From Blumeriella jaapii (taxonomy: Eukaryota > Ascomycota > Leotiomycetes > Helotiales > Drepanopezizaceae): a stretch of DNA of 64,000 nt. Within the stretch, counting starts at the first letter, position 1. Each line of letters begins with the position of its first letter. The position numbers and the translations under genes are program-made. Shown here piece after piece: positions 46,670 through 60,400 of the stretch. The DNA lies in NCBI GenBank assembly GCA_009599575.1, contig VWND01000004.1, forward strand, positions 1,046,001-1,110,000. Reading direction: 5' to 3'. Under the pieces are notes generated by a model. The model saw only the letters and a list, made by a program, of their open reading frames with translations, was not told the origin of the DNA and made no database searches.

Positions 46670-48180
46670 ATGGCTTTTGTCCAACGATCCTTTTCTTAGC
46701 AGAGCTTTTCAGCTCTTGCTATTACATTTTAATTTCCTTTTTTTTAATCAGCGAAGAAGCAGCCTCTTCTAAAAGCTTTTTCTTCTGAAAAACAGTCTTC
46801 TTTCCGAGGAAAAAAAAACAAAAGAAAGGGCAGAGCGTTAATTATTTCGCCTGCCATCTTTTTCTTGCAGCCTAGCGCTGAAAGCGTTTAGTTAAGACTT
46901 TTGCAAAATCAACTGAAAAAAGCGCAAAAACGTGAACGATAATTTCTGGAAATTATACGACTGCGATAAATCTTTTAATTAAAGCGTTTAATAAAATTTA
47001 TCGAACGTGCTTTTGCTAGTCGCGAATCTGCTGCTTTTTTTTTTCGCAACGTTTTATTTTAATTAATAAACGCTGCAGACCAATTTCCACGTTTTTCGCG
47101 AACTTTTTTCAAATTTTTTCTTAACGGCCAAAACTTTAGCGCGTTTTTTGAACGCTATAATTTTTATTTATTTGTTGATTTTCGACTAGCTCGTATAAAA
47201 CGCGTTTCGAATTTTAAGTTTAAATTAAATAATAATAAAAATTACAAAGCACGCTATTAAAAAATTAAAGTTTTCGATAATTTCGAATTTTATTACGATT
47301 ATTTCGCTAGCGATCGATTTCGCAAAAATTATATATTCGATTAAACCGAAGGCGTAGCAAAAGAGTTTTTGACCCCGCGTATTTTAGACCGCTCCGATTT
47401 TACTTTTTCCGAAAAATTAATAAAAAAGGTCGCCGATTTTTTGGCCGATTTTTTCGCCGATTTTTCCGACGTTTAAAAGGTCGAAAACGAGTTTAAAATA
47501 CTTATAATAAATACGCACGACGACTTTTAGCGATTTTATCTGCGATTTTTTATTTTCGTAGCGAACGCTTAAATACGAACTGATAAATAGCTTCGGAACG
47601 CTTTCCGCGATAAAATACCAAAGCGTTTACGAAAAAAGCTGTATTTGGAATAAGCGCGTATAACGATTTTTAAAAATTAGCTCACCGCCGTCCGTCAAAA
47701 AAAACAAAATTAATTGGCTGAACGAATTTTATACGCGAATCGCTTTATCAAATCTATTATTTATTAAAATGATAGATTTTTAACCAAAGCGTATTACGAG
47801 TCAAATCGTACGTATAAAAATCGTTTAAATGCTTTACAAGCTTTTTCTCAGCTTTTTTTTTTTTTTTTTTTTTCTACGCCAAAACGCCTCTTCTGGCGTT
47901 TTTCTTTTTCGATCGGACTAACGATAACGTTCGTTTTTTATTTTATATCAGAAAATTTAAAAAAGTCAATTTGCACGATTTTTTACGGGCCGACTTTCGG
48001 TTTTATTTAAAAGCTTTTTCAAACTGATAAATATAAACGAAATCGAGCCGGCCGAAAATTCGTTTTTTAATAATAATAATAAAAACGAAAACCTTTTTTC
48101 AAACGATTTCCAAAACGCATACGAGAAAATTAAAAGCTTTTCCGCTAATCGGAACGCTTAGGCTTAAGCAAAGCCTTTTT
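46670..48180 (+). pseudogene. A5 gag remnant
   Basis: A start-like ATG at 46670 gives MAFVQRSFS, interrupted at once by RIP-type stops. The capsid-like core is at about 47200-47850, with segments GVAKEFLTPRILDRSDF and FRDKIPKRLRKKLYLE, plus RFLTKAYYESNRTYKNRLNA further on. A Phe/Lys low-complexity tail follows. No zinc knuckle was seen. Many Gln and Trp codons have become stops. Confidence 0.72.
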
Positions 48181-48189
48181 TTTAAGCGT

Positions 48190-51100
48190 ATTGCGCGATA
48201 TACGTTATTTTAACGTTCGAAAGCTTTTTAATAGCGATTTATTAACAATTTCCGTTATATTTATCAAAAATAGCTTTTCGTACAAAATAAAAGCGCTCGC
48301 CGATTTTAAAGCGAACGGTTATACGTTGATCGATTCGGCGCTAATTAAATTTTTTTTTTTTTTTAAAACTTTTGATTTAATTTTTCCCGGCTTTTTTTTT
48401 TGTAAAAAAGTATAATAAAGCTCGTGGCTATTTAATTATATATTTTACGCTTTTCAATTTTATTATTAATAATCGAATATAATCGTTTATTTTTTTTTTA
48501 ATTATTAATCTCGGAAATTATAATATGATTTTAAAAAGAGCCTGGTTGGCCGAATATTAAATTTTACTAAATTATAATAAACGCAAGTTTTATTAGCCGA
48601 AGTTTTATTTTTTTATAGCTTTTTACGCTCGTTGTATTAAAATCTTTTATTTGCACTTTAGAAAAATTTAATTTCGCTATCAAAACGACGCTGTAAAACG
48701 TAACAAAAACTTTGATTAATTATGGCAGACTTACGATGCTGCGAAACGCGAAAAAGTCGAATTTTATTCGCGGTGCCAATTTCGATAGCGACGCCAATAA
48801 AATAATACAAAAAATTATATTACCGCTTTTTTAGGCTGACGATCTTTTTTTTATTATTTTTTTTTCTTTTTTTTTTTTTTCGTTAAAACAGCTTTTTCGT
48901 TTTACGAAAAACAATTATATTAAAAACCGAAAAAAGGCTTTCGCCGCGATGGCCTTTTAATTTAATATAATCGATAATTCAGATAAGCCACCTTTTAAAC
49001 TTTTTAAACGATCAATTCGAAAACGAATTTTTTAACTTATTATTTATTTAATTTCCATTTGCCAGATTATTATATACGCTTTTAAACTGATTTTCAGAAA
49101 AAAAATAATTAAAATGTTTTCAACCTTTTTATACGAAATCGACAGAATACTAGACGATTTTACGTATAATATTTTTTTTAAAACCCAATTTTATAATTTT
49201 TTCGAACGTTTCAAAACCAACGAAATATCGATTTCGACTTTTTTAATCAGTTTAACAAAGCTAATTTCGAATAAACTTTCTTTCGAATTTTTTTCTTCGG
49301 AATACAAAAACTTCGAATACGTGTTTTCTAAAGCCGTTAATAACAAGCTAGCTTTTCACCGGCTTTACGATTATAAAATCGAGCTTATTATAAATAAAAA
49401 AAAGCTGAAATATACTTTTTTATATAAGATATCGATTCTAAAACTCGAAATTATTAAAATTTATTTGTAAAATAATTTTAACAAAAGCTTTATCGAACTT
49501 TCCACCGCTTTTTTCGCTGTTCTAATGCTTTTCGCTAAAAAACCCGACGATTTATTACGTTTTTGTATCGATTATCGAACTTTTAATAATATTATTCGTA
49601 AAAATCGCTATCTTTTTCTTTTTATCGATAAAACTTTTGCTCGTTTTTCGAAAGCGCGAATTTTTACGAAGTTCGATATTCGTTAAGCTTTTTATAAAAT
49701 TCGAATAAATTCCGCTAATAAAAAACTAACGACGTTTCGTACGCGTTACGGCGCTTATAAATGCAAAATGCTATTTTTTGGCTTTATTAATAAATCCGCA
49801 ATTTATTAACGTTATATAAACGACGTTTTTTCGATTATTTAAACGATTTTTGCATTACAAATTTAAATAATATTTTTATTTATTCGTCCGACTTTTTAAA
49901 ATACGTTATATACGTTCGCAAAATATTTCAAAAGTTCGCTAACGCTAAATTACAGGCCGATATTCGAAAGTTTAAATTTAACGTTATACGGACCCGTTAC
50001 CTAAGCTTTATTATTTCGATTAAAAGCTTAAAAGTAGATTTAGAAAAAGTTTCCGTGGTCGCTTATTAAAAGCTTTTTATTATTATAAAAGATGTACAAA
50101 GCTTTTTTGGTTTTTGTAATTTTTATCGACGTTTTATTCGAGATTACGGTATAATTGCAAAGCTTTTGATCCATTTGACTAAGGCTAACGTTTCTTTTAA
50201 TTTTATTTTTAAATATCAAAAGAGTTTCGACCTTTTTACACTAGCTTTTATTATTGTATCAGTTTTATAATATTACAAATAAAACCTTTTTTGCATATTG
50301 GAAATTAACGCTTCCGACGGCGTAGTAGCTTATATGCTTTCGCAATTTTATAATAACGATTAGCTTCCAATCGCTTATTTTAGCAAAATTATAACTTTCG
50401 CAAAGCTAAACTACGTCGTATACGATAAAAAAATATTCGCAATCGTAAGATTTTTAGGCAATTTTCGTATTAAATTAATTAGCTTAGTTTATTAAATTAA
50501 AATTATTATTAATTATAAAATTTTAAAATATTTTATGACTTTTAAATTTTTAAACGCTCGATAAACACGCTAGGCCGAGCTTTTCGCCGATTACAATTTT
50601 TTTATTACGTATAAACCAGGTAAACACAATCTTTTGGCTAACGTATTAATATATCGTACGAGCGAATTCGATCGTTAAAACTTTTTAAACGCATTCAGCG
50701 CTTGCAAACACTTTTTCGAGCCGATCAGATCGATTACCGCTTTTTAACTGAAAAACTTCGATTTTCCACGGCTTTCGAAACAGCTGTTTTTATCGTTAAA
50801 ATAGCTGATTTTTTTCCCGCATTCCGTATCGTTAATCAAATTCTTTACGCTAATCGCACAGCTAGCAGCCTGATGGCCCTTCGAAAAGAAACTGTACGAA
50901 ACGCTGCGAAAAAAAACGACGATAATAACACTCCGTTTCCGTATATACTTAAACGCGACCTGCTGTTATATTACGGTCGCCTGATAATACCAGACGTCGA
51001 TTATTTTCGTTTGGCTTTTATACGAAAAATACACGACCAAATTTCCACCGCTTACTTTAACGCTCGCAAAACTACGCAATTGCTTTCGAATTAATATTAT

Positions 51101-52434
51101 TAGCGAGGTATAACAGCTTTTGTAAAACAATATTATCGCAACTGCCACGCTTATCGAAAAAGTTTTATTTTAAAAAATAAGCGCTTCGGCCTTTTTCAGT
51201 TTTTTTTTGTTTTTGACCATTTTTGAAAGCACGTTATAATAGATTTTTACAATTTTAACAAAAACAAATACGATTACGACAACGTATTCGTAATAATAAA
51301 TCGCTTTTTCAAACAAATTATTTCGATTTTTTGTTATAAAAATATCGACGTTCGAAGTTTCGCCAAATTATATATATTTTACGTATACAGGTATTTTGGC
51401 CTTTTAAAAAATATTATTAGCGATCGTAGCTTTTAGTATTAATTTATTTTCTGGTTTAAATTAAACAAAATATTCGGTACGCAATTAAAGCTTTCGACAG
51501 CCGTTTATTTCGAAACCGACGGTCAGACCGAAATTTACAATTAATATCTGCAAAAACGCTTTCGATTTTTCGTGAATTTTTATTAAAACGATTGGAACGA
51601 ATTTCTTTTAATAATAGATTTCGCCTAAATAATTTTTTTTTACGAGAGTTTAGATAGCCTTTTACCTTTTGAAATTATATACGATTATACTTTTTATATT
51701 AATTAAAATTAAAAACTCGATATTTCCTTTTTTTTTAATTTCTTATACAAGCTAAACGCAAACGAAGCTCGTGCGTACGTTTGCCGCTATTACAACGCTT
51801 AGAACCTCGCCAAATCGCATTTTTAATAAGCTTACGACAAAATAAAAAAAAGTACGAATAAATTTCGCCGCGCGATCGATTTTAACGTTGGCGACTACGT
51901 ATGGCTCGATATACGTTTATTTCCGACCTTCCGGCCCTTTCGTAAGCTCGATAACTTTACAAACGGTCTTTTTAAAATTTTAACCAAAATTTTCGACAAC
52001 GCTTTTAAGCTAAATTTTTTTAATATTATAAACGTATATTTAGTTTTTCACGCTAATCGACTGCGTAAAACAGCTAACGACGCGCTTTTAAATCAGATTA
52101 ATTTAGCTTTTAAATTTATTAATATAATTAGTAAGCTTAAATACGAAATCGAAAAATTAATCGCCTGTCGAATGCAGCGGAAACCTTTTAATACAAAGCT
52201 TTTTAAATAAGCTTAAATAAAAATCTTACGTAATATTCCGCGTCTGATTTTATATATATTTTTCTAAAAGTGCGCGACTTTTATTTGGCGCATAAAAAGC
52301 TTTTCGGTTTTCCTGCAAAACTTATAAACTGGCTGAAAGCGTATTTCGAAGATTTGAATTCGTACGATTATTTGAATAGCGACGTATTAATAAATAAAAG
52401 CTCGAGGGCGCGCTTTTTTCGGACGGAAAAGTAA
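48190..52434 (+). pseudogene. A5 pol remnant
   Basis: The protease region at about 48290-48350 reads ALADFKANGYTLIDSALIKF, with the D-S/T-G triad destroyed. The RT is at about 49490-49900, with AKKPDDLLRFCIDYRTFNN and ARIFTKFDIR; its catalytic box reads LNNIFIYSSDF in place of YLDD. RNase H is at about 50100-50600. The integrase at about 50900-52200 contains a zinc-binding-type N-terminus (about 51120-51200) and the core VIINRFFKQIISIFCYKNID, then a C-terminus with FRKLDNFTNGLFKILTKIFD. A conserved tail follows up to the polypurine tract. Non-functional. Confidence 0.88.
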
Positions 52435-52701
52435 TATAACGATTTATTTTTTTGCCATTTCGTATATTATCTCAGTAATTACGTATAGCTGCAAGCTCCC
52501 TGGTTTTCTGGTGGATCTTCCATCAATTGTGGAAATTATTATATATATAAGACTTTTTCTCTTTAGCAACCTCTGCTTTTTGCAGTTGTTGATTTTAAAT
52601 GAATATTTTTGTTACAGAACCAAAGGCTCGTTTTTTATACTATGTGAGTACGGCGACCAGCTGACTGATCTCCCAGCCTTTCGACTGATTAGATCGTCAC
52701 A
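52435..52701 (+). repeat. A5 3' LTR (267 bp)
   Basis: Begins TATAACGATTTATTTTTTTG and ends with the intact CTGATTAGATCGTCACA. Same length as the 5' LTR. Confidence 0.94.
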
Positions 52702-53284
52702 CCGGCGAATTATAAAAAAGCAAAATGCTTTTATTTTATTCGCCAAACCGACTGATATAAAAAAAAACGTTAAAATCGAAAAAAAAAAAATTTAAAATTC
52801 GAAAAAAAGCTGATAAAATTATTAAAAAAACGCTTATAATAAAAAAAATTAATAATGATATAAAAAATATCGACACCGATATTCCGGTTTAAATTATTTA
52901 AAAAATACCAGCTTTTAAACGCTTATTACTAATACAAAGCGAAAAATAAATCGACAAATATATTAGCTCCGAAGCCGTCGACGAAACTATTAAAAAAATC
53001 ATAAAACAAAAAATTAAATTAAAATTTAACGATTTATTTAATATAAAAAAAAAATTCGACAAAATTATTAACAAACAAATCCTTGCATTAAAAAAAAACG
53101 ATTTTAAATTAAAAAAAAAATAAAAAAAAATTTATAATACCGCGGTTAATTTAGCCGATAACAAAGAATCTTCGGAAAAAATCAGCTTTTTAGCTTTTAT
53201 TATAAAAACCCAAAAATCAAAACGACGAAACTGCTTTTACACGGCTATAAAAGCGCTAAAAATACAAACAATATTTAAAAAAAA

Positions 53285-55640
53285 TACGACCGCTTTCGCT
53301 TTATTCGATAATAAAACCGAAATCAATTGCATAAACTAAAAAACAGCCGAAGCTAATAATATCCCGATTATTACCGATAAATAAATAATTTATACGACCG
53401 TTAATAAAAATATTATTAAATTTAATAAAATTATACAAAACGTTGAAATCGACGTTAAAAATATTATTATTTATAAAAACTTTTTAATAATAAAAAAATG
53501 CTTTTATTTTATTATTTTTAAAATGTTTTAAATTCTAAAAAATCTCGTCAGTTTTAAATATATCGAAAACGGCCAAATAAAAGCTTTTTTCTAAAACTGA
53601 AACCGATTTTTTTAAAATCAAATTACCGTCGCCGGCGATAAAATCTTTTTAATCGACGTTTTATCGGAAAACGAATAGCCGGCTTTAGCTTTAAAACAAA
53701 CGCTAAGCTATAACAAAACCTAAAAAATACTCGGCTAAAAATATTCACGTCGCTAACCGATATAGCACCGCGAATAAAAATAATTAATATTAATATTTTT
53801 AATTATTAATTCGAAAATAAAAATTCCGAAAATTTCGTTTTTGTATTAAATAAATCCGATTTATATATTTTAAATTTTTGTATTAATATCAGCACTTTTT
53901 ACAAGCGCAAAACTAATAAAAATCGATTCGTAAATTTTAATAAATCCGTTAAAAATATCTTCGGAAAAATAAACGATTAATTCGAAAAAAACGAAGAAAT
54001 AAAATTATTTTAATTAATTATTAACAAATTCGAAAAACTTATTACCGGCCGATTTTCCAATTTATTATTTAACAGCCGATTTATAAAAAAACGATTTGAT
54101 AATTTAATAATCGAAACTCAACTTTTGCTAAAAAAAAAAAAGTTTTATACGAAATTTTACGCAACCGAAAAAAAGCTATAATTTTTGATTTTATCGAAAT
54201 AAATTAATTCAGCTTTAACGTTACGCTTTATATCGATATTAAAACCTTATTTTACGAAACTTAGCAAAAAAAACCTTTTTAATTTCCAAAGCTTTTTAAA
54301 ATAAAATAATCGAAATACTAAAAAAACAAATCAAGCAAAAAATCTTCGAATTCTGCCACGGCTTATATAAAAACAAATAATTTATCGTTACGAAAAAAAA
54401 AAAAAAAAACCTACAGATTTATTATTGCAATCGTCGAAATAAATAAAATAATAATACGAAACGCTAACGTACCATTTAACGTCGATTAATTTTCAAACGA
54501 ATTCGCAAAATTAATAATCGCTTTTTTTTTCGATTTGTTTTCCGGCTACGATTATTTAATACTTAATCTACGATTTCGAAATATAACGGCAATTTAAATA
54601 TTAATCGGTTTGCTGCGTATAACGAAAATATTTATAAAGGTTATTAATTTAATCGTTTAATTTGTAAAAATCGTATATAAAGTTTTTATAATTTATATTT
54701 TTGATATTGTTTTTTTTTACGTTAACGACGTCGAAATAAAAAGCTTTAAATTATATTATAATAATAAAAAAATTCTTTTTAAAATTCGACGTTATATAAT
54801 AAAACATATTTAAAATATCGACAAAATTATAATCTGCTTCGAAAAAGCCAAAATTATTATTAGCCTTCGATTAAAATTTTATATGCTCGAAATAAATATC
54901 GTTAATTATATAATTAACAGCGCTAGCCGCTATTTTTAATAAAAAAAAATTAAAAAAATCTGCGATTAAAAAAAATATAAAAATATTACCGAAGCCAAAA
55001 CTTTTATTAGCGTTATAATTTATTACCGTAATTAAATTAAATTTTTTTTTTAAAAAGCTGTATTTATTTACGCTACGATAAAAAAAAAATCGATTTCGTT
55101 TAGAAAAAAAAGCAAAGCAAAGCTATAATAATTTTTAAAAACGATTTTTTATCGGCCTTATCGCTTATGCGAATCGATTATAATTTAAACGCAAAAAAAA
55201 TTATTTTAATTATCGACGCTAATATTTTCGGTTAGAAAACTGTATTATAACAAATCGACGAAAACAAAAAACAGTATTTTTTACGATTCGAAAGCGATTT
55301 ATAATCTTTCGCAAAAACACGCTACGATACTATTAAACGAAAATATCGAAGCGTTTTCAAAATAATAAAAAAAATAAAAAGCGAATTGTACGGCGTATAT
55401 TTTATTTTAAAAACAAACGCAAAAGTTCTTATCGATTAATTAAATAAAAAAGCTAATAATTTATTAAAAGCGCTCGTTATTAATTAAATAATTTAAATAC
55501 GATTTTTAAATTTCGAAATCAAATATATTAAAAAAATAATTAATACAGCGGCAAACGGCTTTTCCAAACGAAAACGTTTTTATCCGTTTGATTTTACTAA
55601 ATAAAACGAACAAAATATCGACGAATAAATCGCTAACGAA
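53285..55640 (+). pseudogene. F pol remnant, protease and reverse transcriptase
   Basis: A protease-like region at about 53290-53560 reads FDNKTEINCIN then AEANNIPIITDK, with the catalytic D-S/T-G reduced to D-N-K, followed by VEIDVKNIIIYKNFLIIKKC. The RT palm at about 54525-54760 reads FFDLFSGYDYLILNLRFRN and then IVFFYVNDVEIKSFELYYNN. The catalytic box is YVND where YIDD or FIDD is expected, a G-to-A change. RNase H-like sequence continues to about 55540 (IRFLNFEIKYIKKIINTAAN). The RT type differs from families A, B and D. Its relatives in fungi carry the same FSGYD and DDV-K motifs. Confidence 0.78.
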
Positions 55641-55687
55641 ATCGGCTGTTTCGCTATCTGCGTTTTAGGTTTTATAAAGCCGAAACC

Positions 55688-55786
55688 ATTCGCGTTGCTA
55701 TTTCGGCTGGCACCGCGAATAAAAAACATTAATTTTCGGGCCGAAAAAATATTCGCGTTATTATTTCGGCTAGCACCGCGAATAAA
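55688..55786 (+). repeat. 63-bp-period direct repeat inside F
   Basis: Two 36-bp units, 55688-55723 and 55751-55786, share ATTCGCGTT.CTATTTCGGC and continue CACCGCGAATAAA. The 63-bp period keeps the frame, so the predicted F protein repeats FALLFRLAPRI. A shorter related string occurs in family A near 11490. Confidence 0.7.
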
Positions 55787-56039
55787 TTTAATCGAAAACA
55801 ATCGAAATAAGCCGATTAACGACGAAAATAAACCTTTGATCGATAATTAAAAAATCGAAAACTTTTATTTAATCGCATATTATTTAATTATTTTATTTAA
55901 ATTATTTAGCGTATCAAACTATTAATTTAAATTATTTAAAAACCAAGCTTTCGATTATATTTTAGCCGACAAAAAACTATATAAATTAAAAAATAATATA
56001 TATTAAAAACGCTTAATAATAAATAGTAAAGCCGATAAG

Positions 56040-56308
56040 TGTGACGATTCACTTTTTTGCCACCTCTCGTGTCACTCCAGCAACTACGTGTAGCTGCAAG
56101 CTTCCTGGTCTCCTGATGGATCTTCCTATCAATTATGGAAACTATTCATATATATAAGGCTTTTTCCTTTTAGCAATTTCTGCCTTTTGCAGTTATTGAT
56201 TTTAAATAAATATTTTTGTTACAAAACTAAAAGCTCGGTTTTTATATTATATAAATACGGCGACCAATTAATTAATTTCTTAGCTTTCCGATTAATTAAA
56301 TCGTTATA
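56040..56308 (+). repeat. A6 5' LTR (269 bp)
   Basis: Begins TGTGACGATTCACTTTTTTG and ends AATTAAATCGTTATA. It has a single 28-bp unit. Confidence 0.93.
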
Positions 56309-56349
56309 TTATTAACAATTTTTTTTTACGTTAGCGACGGCGTAAACTA

Positions 56350-57400
56350 TTTTCTTAACGGCCAAAACTTTAGCGCGCTTTTTAAACGCTATAATTTTTA
56401 TTTATCTGCTAACTTTCGACTAACTCGTATAAAACGCGTTCCGAACCTTAAGCTTAAGCTAGATAATAGTAAAAATTACAAAATACGTTATTAAAAAATT
56501 AAAGTTTTCGATAATTTCGAATTTTACCACGACTATTTCGCTGGCGATCGATTTCGCAAAAATTATATATTGAATCAAACCGAAAGCGTAGCAAAAAAGT
56601 TTTTTACTTCGCGTATTTTGAACCGTTCCGATCTTATATTTTTCGAAAAATTAATTAAAAAGGTCGCCGATTTCCTAGCCGATTTTTCAGACGTTTAAAA
56701 GGCCGAAGACGAATTCAAAATGCTTGCAATAAATACGCACGACGATTTCTAGCGATTTTATCTGCGATTTTCTATTTTCGCAGCGAACGCTTAAATACGA
56801 ATTGACAAACAGCTTCGGAACGCTTTTCGCGATAAAATACCAAAGCGTTTACGAAAAAGCTGCATTTGGAATAAGCGCGTATAACGACTTTTAATAATTA
56901 GCTTACCGCCGTTTATTAAAAAAAACAAAATCAATTGGCTGAACGAATTTTATACGCGAATCGCTTTTTAATTAAATTTATTATTTATTAAAATAATAAA
57001 TTCTTAATTAAAGCGTATTACGAGTTAAATCGTACATACGAAAATCCATTAAATGCTTTACAGGCTTTTTTTCAGCCCTTTGTTTTTCTTTTTCTTTACG
57101 CTAAAACGCTTTTTTTGGCGTTTTTTTTTTTTCGATCGGACCAACGATAACGTTCGTTTTTTATTTTATACTAGAAAATTTAGAAAAGCCAATTTGCACG
57201 ACCTTTGACGGGCCGACCTTCGGTTTTATTTAAAAGCTTTTTTAAGCTGGTAGACGTAAACGAGGTCGAGCCGGCCGAAAATTCGCTTTTTGATAATAGT
57301 AATAAAAACGAAAACTTTTTTTTAAACGATTTCCAAAACGCATACGAAAAAGTTAAAAGCTTTTCCGCTAGTCGAAAAAACGCCTAAGCCTAAGCAAAAC
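56350..57400 (+). pseudogene. A6 gag remnant, 5' deleted
   Basis: Colinear with the A5 gag from about 47120 onward. A 60-codon open stretch (57205-57387) reads FKLVDVNEVEPAENSLFDNS and continues FQNAYEKVKSFSASRKNA, an acidic gag C-terminus better preserved than in other copies. Confidence 0.7.
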
Positions 57401-57416
57401 TTTTTTTTTAAACGTA

Positions 57417-60400
57417 TTGCGCGATATGCGTTATTTTAACGTTCGGAAGCTTTTTAATAGCGATTTATTAATAATTTCCGTTATATTTATTAAAAATAGC
57501 TTTTCGTACAAAATAAAAGCGCTCGCCGATTTTAAAGCGAACGGTTATGCGTTAATCGATTCGGCGCTAATCAAATTCCTTTTTTTTTTAAACTTTTGAT
57601 TTAATTTTTTCCGGCTTTTTTTTTGGTAAAAAAGTATAATAGAGCTTATGGCTATTTAATTATATATTTTACGCTTTTTAATTTTATTATTAATAATCGA
57701 ATACAATCGTTTACTTTTTTTTTGATTATTAATCTCGGAAATCATAATATGATTTTAAAAAAAGCTTGGTTGGCCGAATATCAAATTCTATTAGATTGTA
57801 ATAAGCGCAAGCTTTACTGGCCGAAGTTTTATTTTTTTACAGCTTTTTACGTTTATTATATTAAAGTTTTTTATTTGCATTTCCGAAAAATTTAATTTCG
57901 CTACTAAAACGACGCTGTAAAACGTGACAAAAACCTTGACTAATTATGGCAGATTTACGACGCTGTGCGAAGCGCGAAAAGATCGAATTTTATTCGCGGT
58001 GCCAATTTCGATAGCGACGCTAGTGGGATAATGCAAAAAATTACATTATTTTTCTAAGCTGCCGATCCTTTTTCTATTATTTCTTTTCTTTTTTTTTTTT
58101 CTTCGTCAAAACAACTTTTTTGTTTTACGAAAAACAATTATATTAAAAACCGAAAAAAAGCTTTCGCTGCGATAACCTCTCAGCTTAATATAATCGATAA
58201 TTTAAATAAGCAGCCATTTTTTAAATCTTTTAAACGATTAGTTCGAAAACGAATCTTTCAATCTACTGCTTATCCAATTTCTATCTGTCAGATTATTGCA
58301 TACGCTTTTAAGCTGATTTAAAAAAAAAAAGTAATTAAAATGTTAATCTTTTTGTACGAAATCGACAGAATATTAGACGATCTTACGTATAATATTTCTT
58401 TTAAAACCCAATCTTATAGTTTTTTCGAACGTTTCAGAACTAACGAAATATCGATTTCGATCTTTTCAATTAACTTAGCAGAGCTAACTTCGAATAAATT
58501 TTTTTTCGAATTTTTTCTTTCGAAATACAAAAACTTCGAATACGTGTTTTCTAAAACCGTTAATAACGAGCTAGCTTTTTACCGGCCTTACGATTATAAA
58601 ATCGAGCTTATTATAAATAAAAAAAAGCTGAAATATATTCTTTTATATAAAATATCGATTTTAAAGCTCGAAATTGTCAAGACTTATTTGCAAAATAATT
58701 TTAATAAAAACTTTATCGAACCTTTTACCGCTTTTTTCGCTGTTTTAATACTTTTCGCTAAAAAACCCGACGATTTATTACGTTTTTGTATCGATTATCG
58801 AGCTTTTAATAACCTTATTCGTAAAGATCGCTACTTTTTTTTTTATCGATAAGACTTTTGCTCGTTTTTCGAAAGCGCGAATTTTTACGAAGCTCGATAT
58901 TCGTTAAGCTTTTTATAGAATTCGAATAAATTCCGTTAATAAAAAACTAACGACGTTTCGTACGCGTTACGACGCTTATATATGCAAGATGTTATTTTTT
59001 GGCTTTATTAATAAATTCGTAATTTATCAACGCTATATAAACGACGTTTTTTTCGATTATTTAAACGATTTTTGCATTGCATATTTAAATAATATTTTTA
59101 TTTATTCGTCCGACTTTTTAAAACACGCTATATACGTTCGCAAAATACTTTAAAAGCTCGCTGACGCTGAATTATAGGCCGATAATCGGAAGTTTGAATT
59201 TAACGTTATTCGGATCCGTTACTTAAGTTTTATTATTTTTATTAAAAGCCTAAAAATAAACTTAGAGAAAGTCTTCGTAGTCGCTTATTAAAAGCTTTTT
59301 ATTATTATAAAAGATATATAAAGCTTTTTTGGTTTTTGTAATTTTTACCGACGTTTTATTCGAAACTACGATATAATCGCAAAGCTTTTAATTTATTTAA
59401 CTAAAGCTAACGTTTTTTATAATTTCACTTTTAAATATAAGAAAAGTTTCGACCTTTTTATACTAGCTTTTACTACTGCATCAGCTTTATAATATTACAG
59501 ATAAAATTTTTTTTGCATATTAGAAACTGACGTTTCCGACGGCGTAATAGCTTTTGTTTTTTCGCAATTTTATAGCGACGATTAGCTTCCAGTCGCTTAT
59601 TTTAGCAAAACCATAGCTTTTGGAAAATTAAACTACGTCGTATACGATAAAAAGATGCTCGCAATCGTAAAATTTTTAAGCAATTTTCGTATTGAATTAG
59701 CTGGCTTAATTTATTAAATCAAAATTATTACTGATTATAAGGCTTTGGAATACTTTATAACCTCCAAACTTTTAAACGCTCGATAAACACGCTGGGCCGA
59801 GCTTTTCGCTAATTACAATTTTTTTATTACGTACAAACCAAATAAATATAACTTTTTGGCTAACGTATTAATACGTCGTACGAGCGAATTCGATCGCCAA
59901 AACTTTTTTAAACGCACTCAGCGTTTGCAAACCTTTTTTCGAATAAATCAGATCGATTATCGTTTTTTAACTAAAAAACTTCGATTTCTTACGGCTTTCG
60001 AAACAGCTGTTTTTATCGTTGAAATAACTAATTTTTTTTTCGCATTTCGTATCGTTAATCAACTTTTTTATTTTAATCGCACAGCTAGCAGCCTGATAGC
60101 TTTCCGAAAAAAAATTATACGAAACGCTATAAAAAAAAACGACGATAATAATACTTCGTATATATTTAAACGCGATTTGCTGCTATATCACGGTCGCTTA
60201 ATAATACCAAACGTCGATTATTTTCGTTTGGCTTTCGTACGAAAAATATACGATCAGATTTTTACCGTTTATTTTAACGCTCGCAAAACTACGTAATTGC
60301 TTTCGGATTAATATTATTAGCGAGGTATAATAGTTTTCGTAAAACAATATTATCGTAATTGCTACGCTTATCGAAAAAGTTTTGTTTTAAAAAATAAGCG

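Larger units (their letters stand above)
46280..52701 (+). mobile_element. A5: full-length family A retrotransposon inserted in F
   Basis: A 6422-bp element with two 267-bp LTRs, flanked by CCGGC (46275-46279 and 52702-52706). Both outer termini are unmutated (TGTGACGATTCAC and GATCGTCACA) and define the family ends. The order is gag, protease, RT, RNase H, integrase on the plus strand. The polypurine tract GGACGGAAAAGTAA precedes the 3' LTR. Confidence 0.95.
52702..56039 (+). mobile_element. F: middle part (protease, RT, RNase H)
   Basis: Continues F from the CCGGC duplication until A6 inserts after ATAAG (56035-56039). Sequence between 52702 and 53250 is Lys-rich and probably the end of gag. 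Confidence 0.75.
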
